Below are positions 35,861-48,525 of a stretch of 64,000 nucleotides of DNA, piece after piece. The DNA lies in contig JAQGBZ010000245.1 of the NCBI GenBank assembly GCA_034687125.1, forward strand, positions 32,439-96,438. The letters are read 5' to 3'. The translations under genes were made by a program, and so were the position numbers. The DNA comes from Neelides folsomi. Its lineage: Eukaryota > Arthropoda > Collembola > Neelipleona > Neelidae. Within the stretch, counting starts at the first letter, position 1; the number at the start of each line of letters is the position of its first letter. The notes beneath the pieces are model-generated. The model made no database searches. It worked only from the letters and a program-made list of their open reading frames with translations, and was not told the DNA's origin.

Positions 35861-38142
35861 ATGGGGCTGTGCACCAAAAGAAGGATTTACATCCTTTTCC
35901 TCACAATAACCATTTTACAAATTGTAAGATTCATTTTTAATTAATTTTACTATTAAACATTTTAATTTACTTTGGCCATTTGATTATTGATGATAATTAG
36001 TCTAAATGTTATGAAATGAAGTTAAATAAAGTTAAATGGAGATTAATTGTGTAATTCCAGGTGTGCACAGGTGTTCGTCAAATCTTCGATTTCCTCGGTC
36101 CACTATGGGCCTTAATCTTCACAAATTTCCTCAACATCGTTTTCTCGATATTCGGATTCTTCGGAAGTTACACAAGAAGAAAACATTATCTTATAAGTGT
36201 AAGTTAAAATAATAATTTCATCATTAATCTGAATTAATCATCACTGATAATAAATTAATCGTGTTGTTTTTCTTTAATACTTCTTTTTAATAACAAATGA
36301 TGTTTTCTTATTTTTAATTTTGCTTTTTAGTATTTGGTTTGGTGTCTTGGTTGGGGCGGATGGAACGTTTTCATCATCTGCCTTTACATTCCTCTCCCTT
36401 CACTCAAAACCTACAAATCCTCGATTCTTTCCCTCGGAACCGGCGGGTTTTCATGGTGGGAAACTCGAGCTCCCGGTTGCATTCCGGACTGGGAAAGCGA
36501 AAACGAACTCCTCGTCACAAACTGCTTATTTGACCCAAGAATACTGGAATCTGCTCAAGCAGGCATTCAGGTAAACATTTAATAAATAATGCCAAAAACA
36601 AAGTCTCCTAAAACATGCCAATTAAAACTTTGCTTAAAACTTGCGAATTTAATTTAATTCAGTAGATAATTAGACATTTATGATATTTTAATTAATTTTA
36701 ATTTTTAAATTCATTGAATATTTTTTTAATTTAGGTTCTTTTGTCACTTCTGGCCATTCCTTGTTGTTTCGTCCTTCTTTTCCTTCCATCCGACAAAACC
36801 GGAGCAGAATCGGAAATGGAAGAAGAAAAAACCAACGGCCCAACTTTTTTCTCACTTTCTCGTCCAAATTCCTCAAGTCTGAAACGACCGCCGTCGCGGA
36901 CCTCCACAGCCAGAAGGCAACCAAATGGCCAATTGGAGACGGACAGGGGCGGAACGCTGCTCGACGATCGTCTCCGTCCAATGACGCCAAGAAGGGTCAA
37001 ACGGCGATCTGCGCGGAGCATCCAATCTCAAAGATACGGTCCGCAGTTGAATCCAAACATCCCTGGGCCGTCTAATTTAAATGAACGGAGTTCTGCAAAT
37101 GGGAGAAATTCTCTTAGGAGCAATTCAAGTCGACGAAGTCACAGGAATTCAAAGAGGAAAACAAATCATCATTTTATGTCGCCTGTAAATCGACTCATGA
37201 TGCAACAACAACAGCAAAATCATCTCGATTCAGAAACTTCACATGATGAGCCGCATCGGAGATATCCATTAAGAGATCAAGTAAATTAAATATTTAATTA
37301 ATACTATTAAAATTACAGTTAAATTAAATTAATTATTTTGTTAAGAGTGTTTTTATTAATTAATTAAATTAATTTTTTATCAAGGGTCATGTGAATCCTG
37401 TTTATTTGGGTCCACAAAGTCCTCCCCACCCCCCGCCCCGCCCCCCATCGGCGCGAAGTTCATATTCAAATTATCATCCCGCCAGACTTCCAATGGGTGT
37501 GAGCCAGGGCGGGAATTTGAATCCGAATGTTCTCAACTTGAACCAAAACATTTTCACGAATGCTGCCTTTGACAATTCCCCTGAATATAATCAATCCCAG
37601 TTTTCCAACAATTCCCGGACGACGTTCGGTGACGAGGAAATGGTTTCATTCCTTCCAAGCAATTATGCCACGGCTGCGACCAACCAACTCTCAAGAAGGG
37701 AAGTTCCAAATCCCAATCCGAATTTAAATTTTTTCGCGTCCATCCACCAACAGCAGATGCAAAGACAAGAACAATTGCAACAAAATAATTTAATGAAGAC
37801 TTTGACTTCGCAGCGGAGTCCGAGCATTAGCAATAATCCGACGTTAGTTTATCCCTTGGCTCATTCGCCCGTTTCTCAGGTAAACAAAATTAATTTTTTA
37901 TCAACTCTAATAAAATTAATTAATATTAAATTAGTTTAAATACCGAATTAATTAAATTAATGTGTTAATTATTTTAATTATTTAATTAGGAATCTTTTCC
38001 GATGTGGGGAGTTGCCCAAGCGCAAGTCCCAATCAGTCCAAAGCCATTGAACCAAATGAAGGCCAATGGAATGGCCGTTAAAATGAGTCCCGGGAAGTTG
38101 AGCAGCAGCAGACAACAAGTCAATTCAGAGACTGTCATTTGA
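35861..38142 (+). CDS. NKAIN: Sodium/potassium-ATPase beta-interacting protein
   Basis: Six exons, 35861-35923, 36061-36198, 36331-36570, 36735-37280, 37385-37879 and 37990-38142, all phase 0, give 544 residues. The first about 165 residues are a four-helix NKAIN domain: MGLCTKRRIYILFLTITILQ, RQIFDFLGPLWALIFTNFLN, the conserved WGGWNVFIICLYIP, then VLLSLLAIPCCFVLLF. NKAINs sit in the plasma membrane and bind the beta subunit of the Na,K-ATPase, mainly in neurons. The tail of about 370 residues is predicted cytoplasmic: basic and Ser/Arg-rich (RRSARSIQSQ, SSRRSHRNSKRK), then Gln runs (MMQQQQQN, HQQQMQRQEQLQQ), a Pro run (PPHPPPRPPS), and an end SETVI that looks like a class I-type PDZ ligand. 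Vertebrate NKAINs are about 200 residues, so the tail is a clear extension. Confidence 0.88.
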
Positions 38143-39216
38143 CATTCAAAACATCCTCATTCCTTAACGTAGTTTTACAATAGTTAATAGTTATATAATT
38201 CAATTATATAGTTTTTGTTAAATGAATACAAATTAACATGATCTCATCATGGAAAATGTCAAAATGTACTTAATGAGTATTTAAATATATTTATAAAAAG
38301 AAATCTGCAAATATCAAATATGATTAAAAATAAATGTACAGCATATATCTATTTATATAGAGTACATACAATTATATATGGATCTGATTTACTTAACTAT
38401 GTAATCAATTTACTACATTGAGTTACATATTTATGTTAGATTATTTATTTAGAATTGAAAGTTAAATGAATTTAGATTTATTTAAACTTCATTTAGAAAT
38501 GTTAAAACAATACGAAAAATTGCTTTTATTAAAACTTAACTAAAACATTAAATTGTGAATAATAATTTATTGTAATAAATCTTATTGTTAGATCTTATAA
38601 ATGTTATATTTTATTAATTTAGATTTAAACGATGATTTAAATGCTATTTGAACCAATGTTGTTTAAAATACATTCCATTCAAGAATCTCCATTGCCTATA
38701 TAAACTAAATAGGTTTCTCATTGTTAAACTTTACAAATAACTTATTAATCTGTTATCTTAATTATTAGATTAATTACAACAATCACAGGAACATGAAGAA
38801 ATGTTTTTGTGCGTATTTTCCAAATATTCATTTTTATACGTAGTCGACTCTTAAATAAATAAATACATTTAGCTTATTTAATTATTAGTAATAATTTATT
38901 AAATTACGTATAAATGTAGATGTTATATACTTTTGTATTTCAATTTAAAATTTAATGACAATTAAATAAATAAACTTTAAATTAAACATTGTATTTATTC
39001 CTATGTTAAGTCATATAAATATAAAGTAATGGAATGTATGTAAAGTACTTGAATGTTCATTTGGCCCCATTTATTTGGCACATGGATTCGCACATGGAGA
39101 ATTTGAGTAAAAGTGAAAAGCAAAGCATTGGAGAAAGCAAGGAAAGTTTTATGTGAATGAAAGTAAATAGGAAAAGATTTGAGTTTGCGCGGGCGGGGAA
39201 GATCGATTATTGTAAG
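38143..39216. other. 3' region of NKAIN and promoter of the next gene
   Basis: AT-rich, with several AATAAA words (for example near 38330 and 38860) that could serve NKAIN polyadenylation. The sequence just before 39217 is GC-richer (GCGCGGGCGGGG near 39186) and is a plausible promoter/5' UTR. Confidence 0.45.
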
Positions 39217-40435
39217 ATGGGGGATGACGATGAGGAAGAGACGGGCCCAATACCCAAAAAATACTGCTGCGGAAATGAGTAAGACAATTAACATTAACTA
39301 ATTGGACTAATAATTAACTTGGTTGTTCAACTATCGATTTGTAATTTTCCCTCGCAGGACAGATTTCGAGGCTTCGAATATTTCAAAGCTAAACATTGTG
39401 AGTTTTTTCAATATTTACCATGTACACATTCCACACATTCCACATTGGTTCGAAAATAAACATTGAGTTTACAATTACAATTAAAACTCAAAAATAAAAT
39501 TATTTTTTTAATTAAATTTAATAATTAATTAACTAATTAACTAATTGTGTTTTGTCCTATTTAGGCAGTTAGCGTGTTTTTCATTGGGTGTATGATCGCA
39601 CTTTGTGCTTTGCTTTTTTTTGCTCGCCATATCTTGGAAAAACTCTCCGTTGCTCATCCGGATTTGGGTTATTTCCTTGAAGAAACGCGTAAGGATTTTA
39701 TATACAATTTAATTAAACAATTATATTTAACTAACAATTATATTTAACTAGACAATTAAATCCAATTTAATAATAATTAATGAAAAACACAAATTAATGA
39801 AAAAAATGAAAAAAATACAATTTAATTTAGAAATTAATAATTTCTCTAATTTGAATATTTTCAGTTATTAATCAAATAGCTGCAATGTTAGCAGTAATTT
39901 TCCGTAGTGTGCTCAACATCATGCTTGGTTACCACTTGCTAATTGGATCAAATAACGTTAGTTACGAATTTTAAAATTTACCGCATACTTTAACTCTCAA
40001 ATTTAATTTAACCTAAACTAAATGGGTTTTTATAATCTAATAATTTGTATTTTTAAACAGCGCGAAGTCCCGCGATTACGCCGTTGGTTCAAATTTCAGC
40101 TTTTGATGTCCTTGAGCACTTTGGGTATTGGGATTTGGATTGGCACTTGGGCTTCTGATCCCCTTTATTGGGGAGCTTTTGTTTTATATGTCATTCTTTA
40201 TGATTGGTATTCACTATGGATTGTCAAAATCCTCATTGGAGAAATACTCGATGGTAAAAACAATTATAATTAAATAATCATAATAATTAATTAACAATCA
40301 TTAATAAAAAGTTCTGTTAACTAGAAATTTAATTTTTTAATTGTTTGATTTTCAGCTGCAAATAGATTTGAAGGTTACGTCCACCCTTGCGATTACGTTG
40401 CCCAACTCCAAGCGGCCCAAACCCAACAACCTTAA
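39217..40435 (+). CDS. Four-pass membrane protein, not identified
   Basis: Exons 39217-39278, 39358-39397, 39565-39688, 39865-39956, 40061-40253 and 40356-40435 join in phase to 196 residues. The start MGDDDEEETGPIPKKYCCG is acidic with a CC pair suited to palmitoylation. Hydrophobic segments: SVFFIGCMIALCALLFF, INQIAAMLAVIFRSVLNIML, FQLLMSLSTLGIGIWIG and WGAFVLYVILYDWYSLWI. The end (EGYVHPCDYVAQLQAAQ) is hydrophilic. Size and topology resemble DUF4728-type and MARVEL-like arthropod membrane proteins, but I find no diagnostic motif, so no function is given. Exon structure and coding quality make the gene itself secure. Confidence 0.8.
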
Positions 40436-41912
40436 TTTATTTATTTTAAATATTAATTTAATTTAAATATTCAAATCCCCCGCCTTTATTACAAAGTACC
40501 TTAAATAATTAAGTAAATACAGACATATAATCAACATTGTAGATATTATCATTAACTAATTAATGCCATTACCTTCTTCTCAAGTCAATTACTCTTAAAT
40601 AGAAGTTAAACTACAGAGGTTAAACATTTAATGATTTCAATGATTGTTAATGCAAATTGCCATGTATTAAAATCTCCTTCTCAAAACTTCCAAACGGACA
40701 AAGTAAAAAAAACGAACAAATGTAAAAAACTAAAATTGAACAAATTTGTTTCAAATCAACATAAAATATATTGATATTATATATTATGTACTTGGAATAT
40801 AAATTGTTATTTATGAAAGGAAACTCTTTTCATTTTAATTAATAAATTTTAAAATTAGTTAGCAGATTTTTCTACATTAACCAGAATTAACTTCCTATGT
40901 TGTTAAATGAGCTAAAGTTAATCCAACGTTAACTTAAAAACTTAAAGTTAACCTAAAAACTTGAAGTTAACTTAAATACTTAAATATAATCTAAATGTTA
41001 TATTTTATGATTTCGCCATATTTAACTGTGTTATAGTTAAATGTACATAAAGTTAGCTGAATGTTAATGCTAGCTAAATGTACTTAATGTTAATGTTAGT
41101 TATAATATTAAATTTACAAATTAGTTTTAACAAGCAATAATAATTAATGGCCATATTTAAGTCGCTTCCATTTTAAAGACAAATTGCTCTCAGGCAACTC
41201 AACGGACTTTGCTAGAAATAGTCGCCTTATAAATGTTTGAAAAATTATTGTTAAAACTTGAAATCTTAACAAAAATTGTGTTTTAATAAAAAGATTGAAT
41301 GTGGAGTTGCTCAAGTTGCTTTATTACTCAACTTAATAATAATATTTACAATGTTTACACATTTAAACTCATTACACCATAAATGGTTAAAATTACAAAA
41401 AACCTCCAAGTCTTTTAAAATGACATTACTTTATTAACATTATTTTAATAACATTAAGTTAATTACATTAAACACGAGTCAAATACATCTCACCACAAAC
41501 AACATCAAATTCAACATCAATGTTACAATTAAAAATTAGCAATTATAATTGCAAGTCTTTGAAAAAGAAATAAGGAAGGAATGTCAATCCAACTCACATT
41601 TTAAAATTATTAAATATAATTAAAGTTAATCCGATAATATTAATTATTCTTCAAGTTAGTCAGAACTGAATATAAATTAACTAATTTAACTAAATTAAAT
41701 TAAAGTTAATTATTAGAATTAATGGTAAAACCTAAATTTAATAAAATCTAAATTTCTAATTTCTCAGTTTGGGATCAAAAATTTACATTACTTATTGAAA
41801 TGATGAATTGAGAGTTTACAAAGTAAAGCTGAATAAATTAAATTAATAAAATATTGCATATTTACAGTCATTTTAAATTAATTTAAATTAATTAATAATT
41901 AATTGAGAAAAA
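40436..41912. other. Intergenic gap between convergent genes
   Basis: 3' regions of the four-pass protein gene (plus) and RAD21 (minus). AT-rich; holds the TTAACTTAAA repeats listed next. No exon. Confidence 0.45.
40926..40985. repeat. Short tandem repeat, GTTAACTTAAAAACTTAAA type
   Basis: Three imperfect copies of about 20 bases in a row. Confidence 0.6.
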
Positions 41913-44900
41913 TTACAAACTCGCCGTCTCGAACTTTGGTCCTTTTGAAACAAAGATGTTGTCATAGGAGCTTTGCTGTGTCAACTCCACGGCCATGTGT
42001 TTCTTCAGGACCAACAATGTGTAGAACTTTTGTGCAACTTGTTTCCTTGAATTCCTTGCTGTGCACATCGCCGTAAATGCAATTGTTGGTTCAAATTCGA
42101 GTTTGGATTTAACGATGTGATACATTTGGGCTGCGCGTTTGTTCAATACGCGTTCTTCAAATTGCTCATAAGTTTCATCAGTCGCTTGTTCCTCAGCCTT
42201 TAAAAAACAAAATTAAAATTTAATTAATTACAATTAAATTAACCACAATTAAATAATCAAAATTAATCTTGATAAATATCCACAATTAAATTAATTTAAT
42301 TAATTTAATTTAATAAGTTGTATAAATACTGCGAAAATTTAAATTTTCTCACCGGTCCAACAGATGGCGGGAAATCATAATCTCCATGTTCTCCCCAAGG
42401 TGTCTGAGCTCCCAAAATGGATCCCAAGTTTTCTTGTTGTTGGTGTTGAAGTTGTTGATGAAGGTCAACTCCATCATATCCCATGTTTTCCATCATTGGG
42501 TCAACCGAATTGAGGTCAAGACCTTTGCCAAAGCTTTCAGCCGCTGACAAATCTCCATGGGTGAGATTTGGCAAAAGCGGTGGTTCATCCCCGAACAAAT
42601 TCCCATCGGTCACTTCCAGTGCAAGCGAAGGAGGTTCAGAAGATTTGTCGTTGAGTCGAAGTTCCTCCAGTGGCTCGGCCGCTTTCCTTTTCCGTCCCCG
42701 GGTCGATCGCTTTGGGGTTTCTTTCGGAGAGGAAATTTGATTTTGGGTTGGAGTTTGGGGAGGGCCAAGGGCTGGTGGACCTTCGTAACCAATTGGGTCC
42801 ATGTTCTCGGTATTCAAATTAAAGTCTTCGTTATCAGCGGGTCTAATTAAATAATTATAATTAATTAATAAATAATAAAGAAATTAATATTTTTTAATTA
42901 AGAATTAAATATATTTTTTAGTAATAATAATTAAATAATGATTTTAGTAATAATAATTAAACAAAGATTTTATTAATTGTTGGAATAAGAACCTTGATGT
43001 TAAATGTGCTTGGTAATTTCTTGCAATGACTCTTGATGGGATGTGTCGTCCCGGGAGAGCGAAGAGTTTTTCAACTCCGCCAGTTTCCTTCCAGTGCATG
43101 AGTCGCTTGGTTGGTGGAGCGAGGTCAAGGGTCGTCACAATGTCGGATGTGTCAGAAAGCTGAGCTTTCATTTCCTCACCGGAAATGTTCTTCACTTCGT
43201 CGACGATCAATTTACGCTTTCGCTTCCCGCCAGATCGAACTCCACCTTATAGACCAATTAGAAAATTATTATTTATTTATTTAACTATTAGCTAATTTAC
43301 ATATATAATTACATTACAATTATATTTAATTTGTATTAAAATGAAAATTTAGTAAATGAACAATTTGACAAAATTAAATTTTTAAAATTAATAAATTTAA
43401 TTTACCTCTCATTAACGGAGCTTCAATGGGAGCAAGAGCAAAAGATTCTTCTTCGTTTTGAATCAACGTTGTTTGATCCATCCCCTCGTTGTTCTCTTCG
43501 ATCTGATTGAACAATTTGTCTGCTTTGCTCATTCCCTCCATTGGTGGCTGAGGTTCGAGCGGGGATGGCGGTCCGCTTGAATGTCCACCCATTGGGGACG
43601 GCGGCCCATCGCCGAAATCGTCATCGGATCCCATGTCCATCGGATCGTCCAAATGATGAGCTGACGAAAGATCGGGAACATTTTCGGGCATCATCGCTGG
43701 TTCGTCGAAAAGACCTCCTTCGAATAATCCACCAGCTGAGAAATAAAAACATCAATTATTAAATAAAAACATTTATTCCGATTTAATATAAACGTTTTTT
43801 TTAAATCATTCATTATTTAAATAATATAAATTAAAGTTAAACATTAAAAACATTGAATTAAATTAAATTATTAAATTGCCGTTAGTGTATTTAATTTAAA
43901 GATGTATTAAAATTCGAAAATTCGATTTGAACGATTTGTAATTAATTATTGCATTGAATTATCTTACACATCATATCGGGTCCTCCAAATGCATCGTCGT
44001 TGTTTGGTAAATCAATAGATTTGGAAGCCCTCGACGGCGGATCTTCAAAGTCAGTCGAAGGACCGCCGAATAAATTATTTGAATGTCCGCCTTCTCGCAG
44101 AAGCTCCGGAGCGTCTTCGTTGAATTCCAAATCTCCGAATCCTTCGTCGTGATGGGGAAGATTCAAAGATCCGTAATCTTCACGCATTGTAATTTCCTCG
44201 GCTCGGGATTGATTCAAACTCAGCTGTGCTTGAATGTCCACATCGCTAGAAAACAAATCGAAATTTCAATTTAGAAACAAACCAAATTTAAACATTAAGA
44301 GATAATCTTAATTATCATTCTTAATTATTTAGAGTCAATTTTAATTATTTAGAGTAAATTATAATTATTTAGACGATATTAAATATTTAGACGATTTTAA
44401 TTATTTAGAGTAAATTTTAATTACTAGAATTACTTTTAATTTAAAAATAATTTAATTGTTCTTACTTTATTTCCGGAATTGCAGAATCAAAGTCGTGGAA
44501 AACTTCGGGGAGAGTGATGGCGTTGACGGCAGCTTCTCTATTTTCTTCCGGGAGGTCAACCATTCCCGGTCGAAATGCCATTTTGATCTTCACAAAAGCT
44601 TCATTGCAGTCGGCCAAGAGATATTTAGCCTTTCGGGAATAAATCCGCACAACACCGAGGAGAAGATGACCGCTCGTTCGTAATGCCATTTTGACCTGTC
44701 AATTAAATATAAAGTATAATTTCCAAATTCTTCTCATATTTAAATACTAAACATTCGCATATTTAAATATTAAGTTTCCTTTTAATTCCAGTTTAATTTC
44801 CAATTAATAATTTAAAGTGAATAAACCAATTAAAATAAACAGATAATTAATGTTAAATGGTCTGACCTTTGGGTGAAGAATTCCCTCGACCGACTTTTCA

Positions 44901-45010
44901 ATCGAAGTTTCAAAAACATGAGCTTTGGTCAATTTCTTGTCCCAGTGAGCTGCGAGCCAAATCCTGGCCAAAGGCCCTTTCTTGGCCAACACAAAATGGG
45001 CGTAAAACAT
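41913..45010 (-). CDS. RAD21: Cohesin subunit RAD21 (kleisin)
   Basis: Seven exons: 44867-45010, 44466-44695, 43968-44245, 43406-43735, 42993-43245, 42353-42842 and 41913-42197, in phase, 669 residues. The N-terminal kleisin domain that binds SMC3 is clear: [20 protein letters not shown], then [19 protein letters not shown] and [20 protein letters not shown]. The middle has [12 protein letters not shown], followed by ELLREGG, which carries an ExxR separase-type site, then acidic, Pro-rich linkers. The C-terminal winged helix that binds SMC1 is in the last exon: [20 protein letters not shown], then [23 protein letters not shown]21 closes the cohesin ring and is cut by separase at anaphase. Complete and unbroken. 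A Gln/His-rich patch ([11 protein letters not shown]) lies in exon 6. Confidence 0.96.
44318..44430. repeat. About 20-bp tandem repeat in a RAD21 intron
   Basis: Five or six imperfect copies of TTAATTATTTAGAGTAAATT in the intron between RAD21 exons 2 and 3. Confidence 0.7.
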
Positions 45011-45565
45011 GTTGATTTGCTTGACCTCACTGTGTCAGAATGGTTAAATAAAGGGGCCCTGAAGGGGAGCCAAAGGATTTCCCTCCAAATGGTCGACTGT
45101 TTGGGTGTCTTTGAGTGAAGGGAAACTCCGTTAGGAAAATCCAGCCAGGTGACGCCTAAAATCCCCCTCTCCCCTCCCGAAATTCAAAAATTCCTCTCCT
45201 TATATCACCATTTAAGCTCTTACTAAAATTGACTTTTCTTCATCTCTTTCCTTATAAAATAAACTTTTTCATCAAAGCTTAGCAAAGCCTTTACTTGACC
45301 GGTTTGACCCTTTATAAATTACAAGATTTAAATTAGTAATCTCAATTAAGTTTAATTCCAATTGCGGCTTCTAATAGCTTTAACTATAAGGTAATCAAAA
45401 TTATGTTTAAATTATTATTTACTAGAAAATATAAATTTATATTTATGAATCGGGATCGGATTGGGAATCATTGTGTGTGAATGTGAGTGTGACTTTAAAA
45501 TTTAAATTGTAGTAATAGTTAAGTTAATTTAGTTAATTAATTGAATTATTTTTTTATTATTTAGA
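45011..45565. other. Shared promoter region of RAD21 and SOSS-B
   Basis: The two genes are divergent and 555 bases apart. 45040-45190 is GC-richer and next to RAD21. No clear motif. Confidence 0.5.
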
Positions 45566-46260
<695 letters not shown>

Positions 46261-46975
46261 CTTTTAAGATCCTATTTAAACTTGACTCAAACATGTGTAT
46301 TTTTGTAACTTTTATAAATTATTTAATTTGTGAAATCTGTACAATTAACAAAGTTTAATGTACGTTTAGTAAATATCAATTCAATTAACTTATTTAATTA
46401 TTTTGTTTAAAAACTGTTTTCATATGTTGATATTTGTCCGACTGATCAAAGGCGCTATTAAACGAATAAAGCATTTACATTTACATATTATATTATAGAA
46501 TAATCCAATTGTGTTTAATACCATACATTTAACTTAACTTCCAATTAGTTAATTGTAACACGTAATAAAATAATTCAACAATTTGTGAATTATAAAGTTG
46601 CAAAACTTCACTAGAGGGGCAATATAAGAAATTGAGATTATGAAATGGCTAAAGGAACGAAGGATGCTTTGGACGATTTCGAATTTCCATTCAAGCCTAT
46701 AACCATTTTATGTAAATGACCAATTAAAATTATTATTCATTAATTTAAAGAAATTTAATTATAATTATAATAATCTAGGGATAATCAGAATACTAAATTT
46801 GCATAGTTAGAATTTTTAATTAACTAATTAACATTAGTTTTATTGTGAGTAATTCCATCCTGATTCACCTTAATGAGAAAAGTCGTTGAGGAATCGACGA
46901 ACTCCGAAGGTTCAATTGAAAGAGGAAGAGGAATTACGATCGGAATTTCCATTAATTAAATTAAAGTTAAATTCC
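46261..46975. other. Intergenic gap
   Basis: Contains a 24-codon plus-strand ORF from ATG at 46642 (MAKGTKDALDDFEFPFKPIT) that looks protein-like and ends at TGA just after a possible donor (GTAAAT); no continuation found. Otherwise nothing. Confidence 0.35.
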
Positions 46976-47083
46976 TTAAAGATCGATTTCTTTAATTCCC
47001 TTCTTCTTCATTTCAATCCCCGGTATATCGTCAGTATTAAGAAATAACCAGTAAGTCAAGATAACCCCAATGACCCAAAACAT
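46976..47083 (-). CDS. Possible 35-residue single-pass membrane micropeptide
   Basis: ATG at 47083 to TAA at 46976. The start MFWVIGVILTYWLFLN is a membrane helix, followed by DDIPGIEMKKKGIKEI, basic. The plan is like that of small mitochondrial or ER micropeptides. It is short enough to occur by chance, so the call rests only on its composition and on the ATG. Confidence 0.25.
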   Translation of the reverse strand: MFWVIGVILTYWLFLNTDDIPGIEMKKKGIKEIDL

Positions 47084-47313
47084 TTAATTAAAATATTGTT
47101 TTTTCTCAATTCAGACTCAATTTATGATTTTACTTAAACTCAATTTATCATTTTTCAATTATCTTTGACCACTTTAAAGGTCTTGATTGGAATTCACATT
47201 AAATTTGATTATTTGAATTTCAGGATTTTGAAATCGCCGATTTGAATTTGATTTTGAAGCCGCAGCTGCCTTTAATTCTTGACACATTCTGAGTTCCATT
47301 TGGGTTCGTCAAA

Positions 47314-48525
47314 ATGTCCTCTACGGTAAATAAGAATTTCGAAAAAGTAAACACTCCATTTTTTATTATAATTATAGCATTTTATTTTCATTGTTTTATA
47401 ACTATTTATTACAAAATTCTAATTATCTATCACTATCACACATCGGTCTTTGATTGTGATTTTTGTTAATTTGTGATCATTTGCTGAATCGATGTAAAAT
47501 TATCTTTGGTTAATTATTATTTTATTATTGTAAACTTATAATAGTAATAGCTTTAACAGCTTTGTATATCAATTTGTCATAATTTGTCGTTTTAAATATT
47601 TAATTTAAATTTTGACTTTCTTTTGTAGGTGTCCAACATGGAGAATTTGCCACCTCATGTTTTGCGAGGAGTTTCGAAGGAAATTGTGTCTTTGAGTCAG
47701 GAACCTCCTGAAGGAATTCTTTTGCATCTCAACTACGATGATCTCACTGACATTCAAGCAACAATTACAGGGCCAGGTAAATTATTTAAATATATTTAAA
47801 TAAAATAAATTAAACAATCAACTAATTAAGTTCTTTACTCAAGGAATGTTCTTATAATTAAGTTAATTTATTTTTATTGTTAATTTAATTTAATTTTTAT
47901 ATTTTCCTCAGAGGGGACTCCGTATGCTGGGGGTGAATTCAAATTGAAGTTGGTGCTCGCAAAAGATTTCCCTGCTGTTCCTCCAAAGGGTTTTTTCCTT
48001 ACCAAAATTTTCCACCCGAATATTGCGACCAATGGAGAAATTTGCGTCAACGCTCTCAAGAAGGATTGGAATGCCGATCTGGGACTTAAGCACATTCTTC
48101 TTGTAATTACACTAATTTAATTACAATTACACAAATTTAATTACAATTAAATTATTAGTTCAATTATATTTTATACAATGACATTTTAAACTTCTTCACT
48201 TTATGATACAGTATTTGTCAATTTATTTTGGACAGTATTTAGTCAATTTATTTACTTTATAAATCTTAATTTAATTTTAATGTTTAATTAATAATTTGTT
48301 TGGTTTAAATTGCAGGTCGTAAAGTGTCTTCTGATTGAGCCCAATCCCGAGTCGGCTCTTAACGAAGAAGCCGGGAAACTTCTTCTCGACAATTACAACG
48401 AGTTCTTCGCCCGTGCGTCCCTCATGACTGAAATCCATGCCAAGGCCTCGGCCCCAACCATGACCTCGCCCTCGAAGAAGGCAAAAGTAAGAAAAGATAA
48501 GAAAAAGACGCTCAAACGTCTTTAA
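47314..48525 (+). CDS. UBE2S: Ubiquitin-conjugating enzyme E2 S
   Basis: Exons 47314-47346, 47629-47776, 47912-48102 and 48316-48525 join in phase to 193 residues. UBC fold: [40 protein letters not shown], the HPN motif in [15 protein letters not shown] and the catalytic Cys right after it in [12 protein letters not shown], then [20 protein letters not shown]. The tail is Lys-rich and ends KTLKRL, matching the LRRL-type end by which UBE2S docks on the APC/C. UBE2S extends Lys11-linked ubiquitin chains on APC/C substrates during mitotic exit. The 11 residues of exon 1 ([11 protein letters not shown]) before the usual start are an extra N-terminal piece; starting at the Met of MENLPPH is the alternative. 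Confidence 0.95.

Noticed and set aside
36688-37021. Two overlapping minus-strand frames
   Set aside because: Antisense of NKAIN exon 4, which is in phase with its neighbours.
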